Assembly: GCA_041744735.1 (NCBI GenBank)
Contig: JBGTKH010000273.1
Coordinates: 1-11,551, forward strand
Reading direction: 5' to 3'
DNA length: 11,551 bases
Source: JBGTKH01 sp041744735
GTDB lineage: Bacteria > Planctomycetota > Planctomycetia > Pirellulales > Pirellulaceae
Shown: piece by piece, positions 1 through 5,606 of the stretch
Layout: each line of letters starts with the position of its first letter
How positions within the stretch are numbered: position 1 is the stretch's first letter
Notes under the pieces: generated by a model
The model's database searches: none
What the model saw: the letters and a program-made list of their open reading frames with translations, nothing else
What the model was told of the DNA's origin: nothing
Made by a program: the position numbers and the translations under genes

Positions 1-34
1 TTCCCAAAGCGGCGACGAGTCGCCGCACTCCAAA
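1..34. repeat. Small palindromic repeat at window edge
   Basis: Bases 9-16 (gcggcgac) are the exact reverse complement of 19-26 (gtcgccgc) with only two bases between them, so the segment forms a very tight GC-rich hairpin. It is bordered by ccaaa on the left and ctccaaa on the right. I recall near-identical 'gcggcgactcgtcgccgc' type repeats scattered in planctomycete genomes, but that is memory and not a search. The DUF1080 reading frame continues through it without a stop, yet the residues it would encode are basic and unlike the family, so it probably marks the point where that gene lost its 5' part. Confidence 0.5.
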
Positions 35-489
35 TCATTGCCTCGCGCTCACGACCGTACGATTACGAAAACTACGTGCTGACGCTCGAATGGCGCTGGC
101 CCGAAGGCAACGACGGCGGCAACAGCGGCGTGCTGGTCCACGCCAGCTCCCCCAGTGCCCTTGGCATCTGGCCCAAGTCAATTGAAGTCCAACTGTTCCG
201 CGGCAACGCCGGCGACTTCTGGATCATCGGCACCGAACTGAAAGTGGAAAACGAAGCCGAACGTAAACTGGGCCGCCGCCACGTGAACCTGACCGACGAT
301 TCCGAAAAGGAAATCGGCCAGTGGAACCAAATGGAAATCACCTGCAAGGGCGACGAAATCCTGGTCAAAGTCAACGGCGACCTAGTCAACCACGCCACCC
401 ACTGCAGCGAAACCAAAGGCGCCATCTGCCTGCAATCCGAAGGGGCGGAGGCGCACTTTCGCAACGTCAAACTGATACCGCTTAAATAA
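1..489 (+). CDS. DUF1080 / 3-keto-disaccharide hydrolase domain protein, 5'-incomplete
   Basis: The C-terminal part of a DUF1080 (3-keto-disaccharide hydrolase, concanavalin-like fold) protein, a family greatly expanded in planctomycetes and linked to degradation of oxidised sugars or polysaccharides outside the cytoplasm. The recognisable stretch starts at 'YENYVLTLEWRWPEG' (about base 64 on), continues with the family's glycine/asparagine-rich 'GGNSGVLVH', and ends with 'GAICLQSEGAEAHFRNVKLIPL', the usual closing strand. Only about 140 residues match, where a full domain is around 180-200 and normally follows a signal peptide. The frame is open to base 1 but passes through a palindromic repeat at 1-34, and no ATG with a ribosome binding site is present. 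A GTG at 76 lies inside the domain and is unlikely to be a true start. Either the gene begins before the window or it is a 5'-truncated pseudogene. Family assignment is firm; functionality is doubtful. Confidence 0.75.
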   Translation, partial: FPKRRRVAALQIIASRSRPYDYENYVLTLEWRWPEGNDGGNSGVLVHASSPSALGIWPKSIEVQLFRGNAGDFWIIGTELKVENEAERKLGRRHVNLTDDSEKEIGQWNQMEITCKGDEILVKVNGDLVNHATHCSETKGAICLQSEGAEAHFRNVKLIPLK

Positions 490-556
490 AGTTAGCGTGT
501 AGCGCGACTAATCTCATCCGTGTGTGCCTCTCTCTTGAATCCATGCGTCGCCACTT

Positions 557-1612
557 TCAGGCGAGCTTGGCGCCTGCAATCACTCCACAATGAATTAGTG
601 TCGGAATTAGCTTACTAGTCGTGAGCCCGGCGTCGCTGAGCCACGTACGGTATTCGGCGGCGCTGTAGGCGCGGCCTTCGGTGAGGGTGAAGAGGGCGGC
701 GGAGTAGAGGGCGATGGGGAGCGGGCCGTCGAGTGTGTCGTTCAGGAAGACGTCGTGAATCAACAGCCGGCCGCCGCCGGGAAGTGCGTCGGCACAGCGT
801 GCAATGAGGTGCCGGCATTCGGGTTCGTCCCAATCGTGCAGGACGTTGGAGAGCAGAATCACGTCGCCGCCCGCGGGCAACGGGTCGCGAAACATGTCGC
901 CGGCCAGGCAAGTCAGGCGGTCGGCCACACCGTATGACTCGGCCATCTCGGCGGCGACTTTCAAAACTTCGGGCCGGTCGAGCACGATGGCTCGCAGCGC
1001 CGGGTTCTTTTGCAGAAATGCGATGCTGTAAACGCCCGTGCCGCCACCGACGTCGAGCAACTGCCGCGCGCCGTCCAGCGGCATTTTCTCGGCCAGCACC
1101 GGCGCGACGTTTTTCGCCCGCCCGGCCAGCGCCAACGTAAAATGACGCGCCGTCGCCTCTTGTTCCATCGCCGATTCGATGCCGTCGCGATAGATGAACG
1201 CAGCGCCCGCATCGTCGTGGTCCGCGCCCGCCGGCCGATTGGTTCGCAGCCGTTGGACCATCTCCAACACGCCCGGACTTTGCGCGGCCAGTCCAATGTA
1301 GTCGCTGACGTCAAACGGACTGCCTGGCAGCAGATGCTCACGAGCCAGTGCCGTCAACTCCAACGCCCCGTCGTCGGTCGCGGCCAACAAACCAAACGCT
1401 CGCAGCGCCGTGATCATCACCACCGCCGGCCGCTGCTGGAGCCCCAACTCGCACCGCAACTCGTCAAAAGTCTTCGGATCATGCGACAACCGCGCGAAGA
1501 CGCCAAAGTGAGCGACTGCGGCGGTTAACAGCTCAGTCCCATAACTGCCGCGGAAGATTTCGAAGATGGAGGTCGGATCAACACGCGGGGCGTACAGGGC
1601 GGAGAGCGGCAT
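557..1612 (-). CDS. SAM-dependent O-methyltransferase (acetylserotonin/hydroxyneurosporene OMT-like)
   Basis: A 351-residue class-I methyltransferase of the O-methyltransferase family 2 type (plant OMT, CrtF, antibiotic-tailoring OMTs), transferring a methyl group from S-adenosylmethionine to a hydroxyl of a small cytosolic substrate. Residues about 12-100 form the winged-helix dimerisation domain ('FRGSYGTELLTAAVAHFGVF'). The SAM-binding glycine motif is LLDVGGGTG at 185-193, followed by an acidic ribose contact (LDRPEV, about 211-216) and GDMF at 238-241. LHDWDE at 258-263 carries the His (259) that acts as general base in this family. Length is normal for the family. The start at 1612 gives a typical N-terminus, but I see no Shine-Dalgarno in front of it. 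It lies downstream of the PQQ/TPR gene on the same strand, separated by about 100 bases containing a strong inverted repeat, so co-transcription is possible but may be attenuated. The substrate cannot be deduced. Confidence 0.9.
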   Translation of the reverse strand: MPLSALYAPRVDPTSIFEIFRGSYGTELLTAAVAHFGVFARLSHDPKTFDELRCELGLQQRPAVVMITALRAFGLLAATDDGALELTALAREHLLPGSPFDVSDYIGLAAQSPGVLEMVQRLRTNRPAGADHDDAGAAFIYRDGIESAMEQEATARHFTLALAGRAKNVAPVLAEKMPLDGARQLLDVGGGTGVYSIAFLQKNPALRAIVLDRPEVLKVAAEMAESYGVADRLTCLAGDMFRDPLPAGGDVILLSNVLHDWDEPECRHLIARCADALPGGGRLLIHDVFLNDTLDGPLPIALYSAALFTLTEGRAYSAAEYRTWLSDAGLTTSKLIPTLIHCGVIAGAKLA

Positions 1613-1651
1613 GGCTTATTTTTAGGAACGACTCAGGAATGAATTCGGCGA

Positions 1652-1721
1652 CCGTAGCATGGGCCCCCGGCCCGTGCGCTTTCCCCGTCTCGAGCTCACG
1701 GGCCGGGGGCCCATGCTACGG
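1652..1721. repeat. Perfect 25-bp inverted repeat, 20-nt loop
   Basis: The arm 1652-1676 is the exact reverse complement of 1697-1721; the spacer is 1677-1696. The outer end of each arm reads ccgtagcatgggccc and the inner end is GC-rich (ggcccgtg). A 25-bp uninterrupted stem of this kind, between two same-strand genes, may act as a terminator or RNA processing/stability hairpin, although no T-run follows it. A near-palindrome with 'tagcatgggcccccggcc' resembles dispersed planctomycete repeats as I remember them, so a mobile palindrome is equally plausible. The TAG stop of the upstream PQQ/TPR gene (1716-1718) is part of its right arm. Confidence 0.85.
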
Positions 1722-3743
1722 CTGGATCGCCGTGTCGAAACGGCTCTGAATTAACTCGTCCATTTGCCGTCGTTCTTCCGGTGTTGCGGCGGAACGGAGG
1801 CGGGCCAGCGACGCGCGCACTGCGCGATTGAGGCGGGACGTTCGGCCCGGTTCGATTTGTTCCAAGGTGGCATCAACGCCGCGCTGCGATTCATGCGCGG
1901 ATTCCATCAGTTCGATCAGTTTCACCAACGTATAAAATGCGCCCATCGTCTCACCGCTGTTCTCCTGCCCAAGAGCCAGCAGCCGCAGGTACTCGGCACG
2001 CTGCGCGGTCGAGTCGATCAGTTTTTCAACAGCCGCCGCCGCTTCGCGATTCGCGGCGTAATCTGTCCGCAGGGCGGCTAGCGTCTCGCGGATCAGCAGC
2101 GCGCGAATACTGACACTCTGCGGCTGCAGGTCGTGAGCCCGCCGTAGCACGGCCAGAGCATCGCTCTGCCGGCCATCGGCCAGCAGCAGTTTGGCGTGTA
2201 ATTCGAGCGCCGCGGCGTCGTCCGGATTCTTCTTCAGCGATCGCTCGACCGATGGCCGCAGTGGCTCGCGCTGGTAATAAGTGGCCAGCACGTCAACGCC
2301 GTGGGAAATGATTTGGTCTTGATGAGCGAAAAGGTTGCCGAGTACGCGGTCGGTGCTGGCTCGCTCCACGATTCTTCCTTCAGCCACGTCGATCTTCAAC
2401 AATTCCGACGCCGTGGTTGGCAAGAAATAATGGCGCCCGTAGAGAAACCCGCGGCCGCTGGGCAGCGCCTCGAACATGACAGGCTCGGCCCAAGCCGCCG
2501 AACTATCCGAAAGCTTGACGGCCGTTACCTCATGTTTGCCGACCAGAACCGCATGCTCGCCGTGAATGCCTGCCACGAACAGCATCTCGCCACGCAGCCG
2601 TGGCCAAAGCCACAGCGAGTTTCCATTCTGTGGATCGATGCAATGTAGATCGTCCGAATCGATCGTGGTGACAAGAACTCGGCCCGCAGCGGCGAGCGCA
2701 GCCGTATCCTGCCAGCCCGCAAGAGGCAAGCTGATACTACGGAAAAACCTATCCGATTGGAGCTGAATTTCGTTCGTCGGCGTATATGCGTAACGCCAAA
2801 GCTGGCTTCGTTCCTTCGCGTCCACGCCGATGATGACACCGGCTGCCGTTGGACACACGACAACTCCGTTAATATAGGCAAGCGTGGCTCCGGCCAGTCG
2901 CCGATTCATGCCGTACAGGATGTTTTGTTTGCCGAGGTCGAACAACTCCAGCGACCAAGATTGCTTTCCCGTTTTGGTATCGAGCACCACCAGATGAATC
3001 TGGGCTTGCATCTCGGCCAGCACGTACAGTTGACCTTCGACAGGCAACGGAGCACCGAGGAAAAACGCGCCGGCCAGTTTGGGTTCATCGCGGCCATCGC
3101 TTCCACCGACCATCCACCGCATGCCGCCTTCATTTTGAAGATCGAGAGCGACCAGCGTGTTATATGACTTTGGCAACCCGGGATAGGCCGAACGCAGTCG
3201 GTCGGCGGCAGCGATGGGAGTTTGGGGCACCACGTTCGGAAAGGCATAACCGAGATCGTCCAGCAGAAACACCGACTGGCCGTCGCTGCTTAGTTGGTGG
3301 TATGACCCATCGAAGTGCAATCGTTGGTCAAGTTCCCACGTGCGAGTCATGTCGCTTTGCGGAGGCAAAGGATCGCGTTGCGGTACGCGACCTCGGACGT
3401 CATCATCCCAAGGGTACTCCCAGATTCGTTTTCCGGTCTTGAATTCGACCGCAATAAGACCGCTCATCGTTCTCGTCAACACATACTGACCGACGGTCAA
3501 TGGCCGCAGTCGAGGCAGCGCTGGCAAACCCTTTTCCAGGTGATCATTCCGAGCGGCCATGACAAGCTGCTCATCATGGAAATCATTGACCGTAGGCACA
3601 ATCCAGCGCGGCTCGTGTAGCGGCAGCGAGCATTCATCCCTGGGCTCGACGGCCATTGCCATGTAACGAGTGCTGATGAGCATGGCGAAGACGACTGTCG
3701 CGCCGCTGATGATCAGCTCCAGCAGTTTGAAAGGACGAGCCAT
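1716..3743 (-). CDS. Exported PQQ-like beta-propeller and TPR protein
   Basis: The start chosen is the ATG at 3741-3743: it follows GGAGG (3749-3753 on this strand) by 5 nt and opens a membrane-export segment (MARPFKLLELIISGATVVFAML...). An upstream in-frame ATG at 3803 would put 20 charged residues before it. The 675-residue product has about seven propeller blades with the 'L.ALD..tGk..W' pattern (roughly 92-110, 197-212, 251-267, 304-320, 366-382, 406-421, 448-461), as in PQQ-binding-like/BamB-type repeats, then TPR-like helices from about 499 ('SLKKNPDDAAALELHAKLLL'). I see no evidence that PQQ itself is bound; such proteins in planctomycetes are mostly uncharacterised and probably periplasmic. 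The last codons run into an inverted repeat that supplies the stop, and related proteins as I recall them are much longer after the TPR part, so C-terminal truncation is possible. Confidence 0.85.
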   Translation of the reverse strand: MARPFKLLELIISGATVVFAMLISTRYMAMAVEPRDECSLPLHEPRWIVPTVNDFHDEQLVMAARNDHLEKGLPALPRLRPLTVGQYVLTRTMSGLIAVEFKTGKRIWEYPWDDDVRGRVPQRDPLPPQSDMTRTWELDQRLHFDGSYHQLSSDGQSVFLLDDLGYAFPNVVPQTPIAAADRLRSAYPGLPKSYNTLVALDLQNEGGMRWMVGGSDGRDEPKLAGAFFLGAPLPVEGQLYVLAEMQAQIHLVVLDTKTGKQSWSLELFDLGKQNILYGMNRRLAGATLAYINGVVVCPTAAGVIIGVDAKERSQLWRYAYTPTNEIQLQSDRFFRSISLPLAGWQDTAALAAAGRVLVTTIDSDDLHCIDPQNGNSLWLWPRLRGEMLFVAGIHGEHAVLVGKHEVTAVKLSDSSAAWAEPVMFEALPSGRGFLYGRHYFLPTTASELLKIDVAEGRIVERASTDRVLGNLFAHQDQIISHGVDVLATYYQREPLRPSVERSLKKNPDDAAALELHAKLLLADGRQSDALAVLRRAHDLQPQSVSIRALLIRETLAALRTDYAANREAAAAVEKLIDSTAQRAEYLRLLALGQENSGETMGAFYTLVKLIELMESAHESQRGVDATLEQIEPGRTSRLNRAVRASLARLRSAATPEERRQMDELIQSRFDTAIQP

Positions 3744-3748
3744 ATGCG

Positions 3749-3753
3749 CCTCC
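3749..3753 (-). promoter_or_regulatory. Shine-Dalgarno deciding the PQQ/TPR start
   Basis: Read on the minus strand this is GGAGG, five bases before the ATG at 3743. It favours that start over the in-frame ATG at 3803, which lacks such a signal and would mask the export segment. Confidence 0.7.
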
Positions 3754-3830
3754 GTGATGCGATCAGCAGCTTGCCGCGGGTGGCTGCGACGAGTTTCCAG
3801 CATCCGATAGTTTACGAAAGTGCCCGCCGA

Positions 3831-3847
3831 TCTGGCAAACTGCCAGA
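3831..3847. repeat. Short 7-bp dyad upstream of PQQ/TPR gene
   Basis: tctggca, a 3-base centre (aac), then tgccaga: a perfect 7-bp dyad about 90 bases upstream of the PQQ/TPR start. It could be a dimeric regulator site or a small RNA hairpin in that gene's leader. Nothing else in the sequence decides between these, and chance is possible. Confidence 0.3.
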
Positions 3848-3869
3848 CCGTCCGGTGATGATACCATTT

Positions 3870-3966
3870 GGGGTCGGGTGTTCAATAATTCATTTTTCGC
3901 GGCTCGACGCGCCGCGGTGTGCATCGACGATTCCGGCGAAAAATGAATTATTGAACACCCGACCCC
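3870..3966. repeat. 97-bp palindromic element with perfect 31-bp arms (MITE/REP-like)
   Basis: 3870-3900 is the exact reverse complement of 3936-3966, with a 35-nt GC-rich centre (3901-3935). Arms begin ggggtcgggtgttcaataat at the outer end, turning from GC-rich to AT-rich inward. The length, perfect symmetry and ggggtcggg ends resemble palindromic repeats mobilised by REP-associated Y1 transposases or other MITE-like units. No target-site duplication is visible (left flank ccattt, right flank ggcaat), which would fit a Y1/REP mechanism, but this is inference. It lies upstream of the PQQ/TPR gene and directly before a possible gene remnant. Confidence 0.85.
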
Positions 3967-3967
3967 G

Positions 3968-4075
3968 GCAATTAACAAGCAGTTGGCGATTCACTGCTGC
4001 CGGCGCGTCGCGGGGGTTGTCGACTTGATCGACCAAACGGACGTCAATCCACACGCGGCGGAGTCGCTGAACTGA
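3968..4075 (+). pseudogene. Possible C-terminal gene remnant cut by palindromic element
   Basis: From the right edge of the palindrome a short frame reads 'INKQLAIHCCRRVAGVVDLIDQ' and on to 'VNPHAAESLN' before TGA at 4073-4075. Most third positions are G or C, as in the genuine genes around it, and the pattern 'LAI..CRRVAGVVDLID' loosely recalls the end of a BON domain ('...a.rv.GV..V.n'). There is no start codon or ribosome binding site, and the frame does not continue recognisably left of the palindrome. It may be the tail of a gene truncated by that element. The opposite strand also has an open frame here (down from 4210), so confidence is low. Confidence 0.25.
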
Positions 4076-4268
4076 CGAGATCCCGTCGAACGTTTGTGCC
4101 ACCGACCGAGTTCGCAGCACTGCGTCCCCTTCCGCACTCCCTGTTGGGTCGCGGTTAAACGATTCGGCGCTGCACAGTCGGAAGCTACGAGTTGCAGTTT
4201 TGCCGCGCAAGGCTAATCAGACTCGTCAGTTACGACTGCGGAAGCGAGCCGACGCGAGGCGGACTCAA

Positions 4269-4296
4269 CGCTAAATCTTCGTTAAGTTCTCGTTAA
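4269..4296 (+). promoter_or_regulatory. Triple CGYTAA direct repeat, 11-bp phase
   Basis: CGCTAA at 4269, CGTTAA at 4280 and CGTTAA at 4291 are spaced exactly 11 bases apart; the last two extend to TCGTTAAG (4279-4286 and 4290-4297). Direct repeats at one helical turn are typical of OmpR/PhoB-type response-regulator sites. It lies about 130 bases before the small gene at 4427, so it could control that gene. The regulator is unknown, and three short repeats could arise by chance. Confidence 0.4.
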
Positions 4297-4359
4297 GATG
4301 GTAGCCCGCCTCTTGCGGCTTTGCTAGCAGTCGCGACAATTGGTAGAGTAGTTTTTCGT

Positions 4360-4386
4360 CCCTGCACATGTTTCACGTGCAGCGGG
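4360..4386 (+). other. Hairpin in putative leader of the 75-aa gene
   Basis: ctgcac (4362-4367) pairs with gtgcag (4377-4382) around a 9-nt loop; two or three further pairs (cc with gg) follow after a one-base bulge. It sits about 40 bases before the start of the small gene and could be a leader structure or a remnant of a promoter-region dyad. Confidence 0.35.
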
Positions 4387-4426
4387 AAGGTTAGAGGCTT
4401 TCCCCATGTAAGCGAAGGAGCCGCGC

Positions 4427-4654
4427 ATGCCTATCACGCCTTTCCAGGAGCATCGGAACCGGTTGAAGCGAAATCCCGCCTGCCGCTTCATTCCCTTCGA
4501 TCAGTTTTGCCGATTGGCGACGTCCAGAATGTCTTTGGTCCGCCGCGACGAGCCGGACGCAGCCTTGTTGGGGCTGTTTGACACGGAGGCCGGCGTGCAA
4601 TACGTAACCGAGGAAGAGAACCTGCTAAGCCACTTCACGGCGAACCCCCGTTGA
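4427..4654 (+). CDS. Hypothetical protein, 75 aa
   Basis: A short gene with a clear translation signal: AAGGAG at 4415-4420, six bases before the ATG. The product (75 residues) begins MPITPFQEHRNRLKRNPACR and is soluble, basic in the first half and acidic in the second (DTEAGVQYVTEEENL). It has two cysteines (19 and 28) nine residues apart and no signal peptide or membrane segment. I do not recognise the family. It stands alone, with the CGYTAA array upstream and a GC-rich hairpin spanning its stop codon. The strong ribosome binding site, codon use similar to neighbours and a closing hairpin argue for a real gene; the lack of a known family keeps confidence moderate. Confidence 0.65.
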   Translation: MPITPFQEHRNRLKRNPACRFIPFDQFCRLATSRMSLVRRDEPDAALLGLFDTEAGVQYVTEEENLLSHFTANPR

Positions 4655-4667
4655 GCTGAATCGGGGG
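4645..4667 (+). terminator. Terminator-like hairpin over the 75-aa gene stop
   Basis: cccccg (4645-4650) pairs with cggggg (4662-4667) with an 11-nt loop containing the TGA stop. There is no T-run after it, so it is at best a weak or factor-dependent terminator, or a 3'-end stabilising hairpin. Confidence 0.35.
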
Positions 4668-4691
4668 AACAGAGTCGCAAACGTCAACTGT

Positions 4692-4774
4692 GGGTAGTGG
4701 TACAAGTTGCCGTAGCGGAAGTGGTGACACTTCCGAAGTCTCACGACTTCGGCTACCAAAATGTACCACTACCC
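4692..4774. mobile_element. MITE-like element, copy 1 (83 bp)
   Basis: Terminal inverted repeats gggtagtggtaca / tgtaccactaccc (13 bp, perfect) enclose two adjacent 8-bp hairpins: cggaagtg-gtga-cacttccg and ccgaagtc-tcac-gacttcgg. The element is flanked by a direct repeat aactgt (4686-4691 and 4775-4780), extendable to caactgtg if the outermost G and C are counted as target. It encodes nothing, so it would need a transposase supplied elsewhere. It sits between the convergent genes ending at 4654 and 4793. A second copy lies at 7419-7501 in the same orientation with one base difference (4742 C versus 7469 A). Confidence 0.85.
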
Positions 4775-4792
4775 AACTGTGCGTCCGCGCGT

Positions 4793-5101
4793 TCAATTGC
4801 AGTTGGCCATCTTTTCGAGGCGCGGAAAGCGGTGACCGAATAGCAGCCGCTCCCACCATGTCGCCATCCGCAGGTTCGTGCTGTCCGCGTTCAACAGATG
4901 TTCCTTGCCGCGCCGGGTACGCAGCAGCACCTTGTTATCGTCACGCGATTCCGCCACGACCCAGAACTTGTCCACAACGTAGCTGTATTGCTCGCCGTGC
5001 GGCGCTGGCTCGACCAAGCGCGCCCGCGGGCCGGGCCGGGTGCTGCGCTTGGTCATGCGGTAGACGACCAGATCGCCAGGTTTCAGCTTGCGTTGGATCA
5101 T
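4793..5101 (-). CDS. Conserved hypothetical protein, 102 aa (planctomycete-type)
   Basis: A 102-residue cytosolic-looking protein starting MIQRKLKPGDLVVYRMTKRS. GAGG six bases before the ATG, and a sigma70-like promoter further up (5146-5174), support the start at 5101. The sequence alternates short hydrophobic strands with charged turns ('PGDLVVYR', 'YVVDKFWVVAES', 'KVLLRTRRGKEHLL'), suggesting a small beta-barrel such as an SH3-like fold, then a helix with 'WWERLLF' (82-88). I recall similar hypothetical proteins with the KPGDLVVYR and TRRGK elements in other planctomycetes, but have no function for them. The many Arg/Lys residues around 16-28 would suit nucleic-acid or ribosome contact, which is speculation. 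It is monocistronic, convergent with the small gene upstream across MITE copy 1. Confidence 0.75.
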   Translation of the reverse strand: MIQRKLKPGDLVVYRMTKRSTRPGPRARLVEPAPHGEQYSYVVDKFWVVAESRDDNKVLLRTRRGKEHLLNADSTNLRMATWWERLLFGHRFPRLEKMANCN

Positions 5102-5145
5102 CGAAAACCTCGGAAATTACCGGCGAATTCCAGGCAACATTCATC

Positions 5146-5174
5146 ATAATATCAATTCTCCATAGATTGTGCAA
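5146..5174 (-). promoter_or_regulatory. Sigma70-like promoter of the 102-aa gene
   Basis: On the minus strand TTGCAC (5174-5169), a 17-base spacer and TATTAT (5151-5146). The -10 matches 5 of 6 and the -35 matches 3 of 6 consensus bases, with ideal spacing. Transcription would begin near 5139, giving a leader of about 38 nt before the ATG at 5101. Confidence 0.5.
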
Positions 5175-5265
5175 ATGTAGTTGACTTCGCCGGAAACAAT
5201 TTTCCACCTGCGAGACTTCAGCCTGACCGACGAACATGGTGCGCAATGCTGGCTATGAAGGCCGG

Positions 5266-5544
5266 CTATGAAGTGGCGGGACTTGGCCGGTCGCGTTTGA
5301 CGAGAACTTAGACGCAGGGCACCAGGATCAGCGTCAAGAAGGTCGAGACGACCATGCCCCCGATTAACGCGCGGGCCAAGGGGATCATGGCCTCACCGCC
5401 GGGTGCCAGATGGATCGACAGGGGCAGCATCGAAGCCACGAGCACCGCGGCCGTCATCAAGATGGGGCGCAGCCGAATCTGTGCCGCCGTCAGCACGGCG
5501 CGTCGCACGTCGTAACCGCGCTGGCGCAGCGCACCCGCGATCCA
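5266..5544 (-). pseudogene. RND efflux transporter C-terminal remnant
   Basis: On the minus strand this encodes the last transmembrane part of an AcrB/CzcA-type resistance-nodulation-division pump: 'GALRQRGYDVRRAVLTAAQIR', the conserved 'RLRPILMTAAVLVASMLPL', 'PGGEAMIPLARALIGGMVVS' and 'TFLTLILVPCV'. A full RND protein is over 1000 residues; here only about 90 remain. Upstream of 5544 the sequence stops matching, and the PYROXD2-like gene begins within about 60 bases, so the 5' nine-tenths are missing. A TAA at 5308-5310 sits where the family normally has Tyr after 'VP.V'. Reading past it gives 'VLVKRDRPSPATS' and a natural stop at 5266-5268, which suggests a TAC-to-TAA nonsense change at the old C-terminus. 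No start or ribosome binding site is visible. Confidence 0.75.
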
Positions 5545-5606
5545 GTGAATACGCCGCGGCTGCCGATCACCGCCACAACGGTTCGATGAGTCCACGACAT
5601 CAAGTC

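Larger units (their letters stand above)
4076..4426. other. Intergenic region without recognised gene
   Basis: About 350 bases with no convincing gene. It contains an 11-bp-phased CGYTAA array (4269-4296), a hairpin near 4360-4386 and, at the right end, the ribosome binding site of the next small gene. The left half up to about 4210 may be decayed coding sequence. No tRNA-like cloverleaf was found. Confidence 0.5.

Noticed and set aside
1010..1528. Plus-strand open frame opposite the O-methyltransferase
   Set aside because: Arg/Gln/His-rich shadow; the minus strand carries clear SAM-binding motifs.
3890..4210. Minus-strand 106-residue open frame reaching into the 31-bp palindrome
   Set aside because: Begins with TTG without a ribosome binding site, ends inside the repeat, and has no recognisable motif. 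A plus-strand remnant in the same place fits coding bias better.
4300..4350. tRNA-like stretch (ggtagagtagtt)
   Set aside because: No acceptor stem, anticodon arm or T-loop could be built around it.
4941..5246. Minus-strand frame containing MMNVAWNSPVISEV, overlapping the 102-aa gene
   Set aside because: Its ATGATG overlaps the likely -10 of the 102-aa gene promoter, and most of the frame is an out-of-frame overlap with that gene.
5251..5275. Direct repeat ggctatgaag (twice, 15 bp apart)
   Set aside because: Too short to call an element; probably chance or slippage near the end of the RND remnant.
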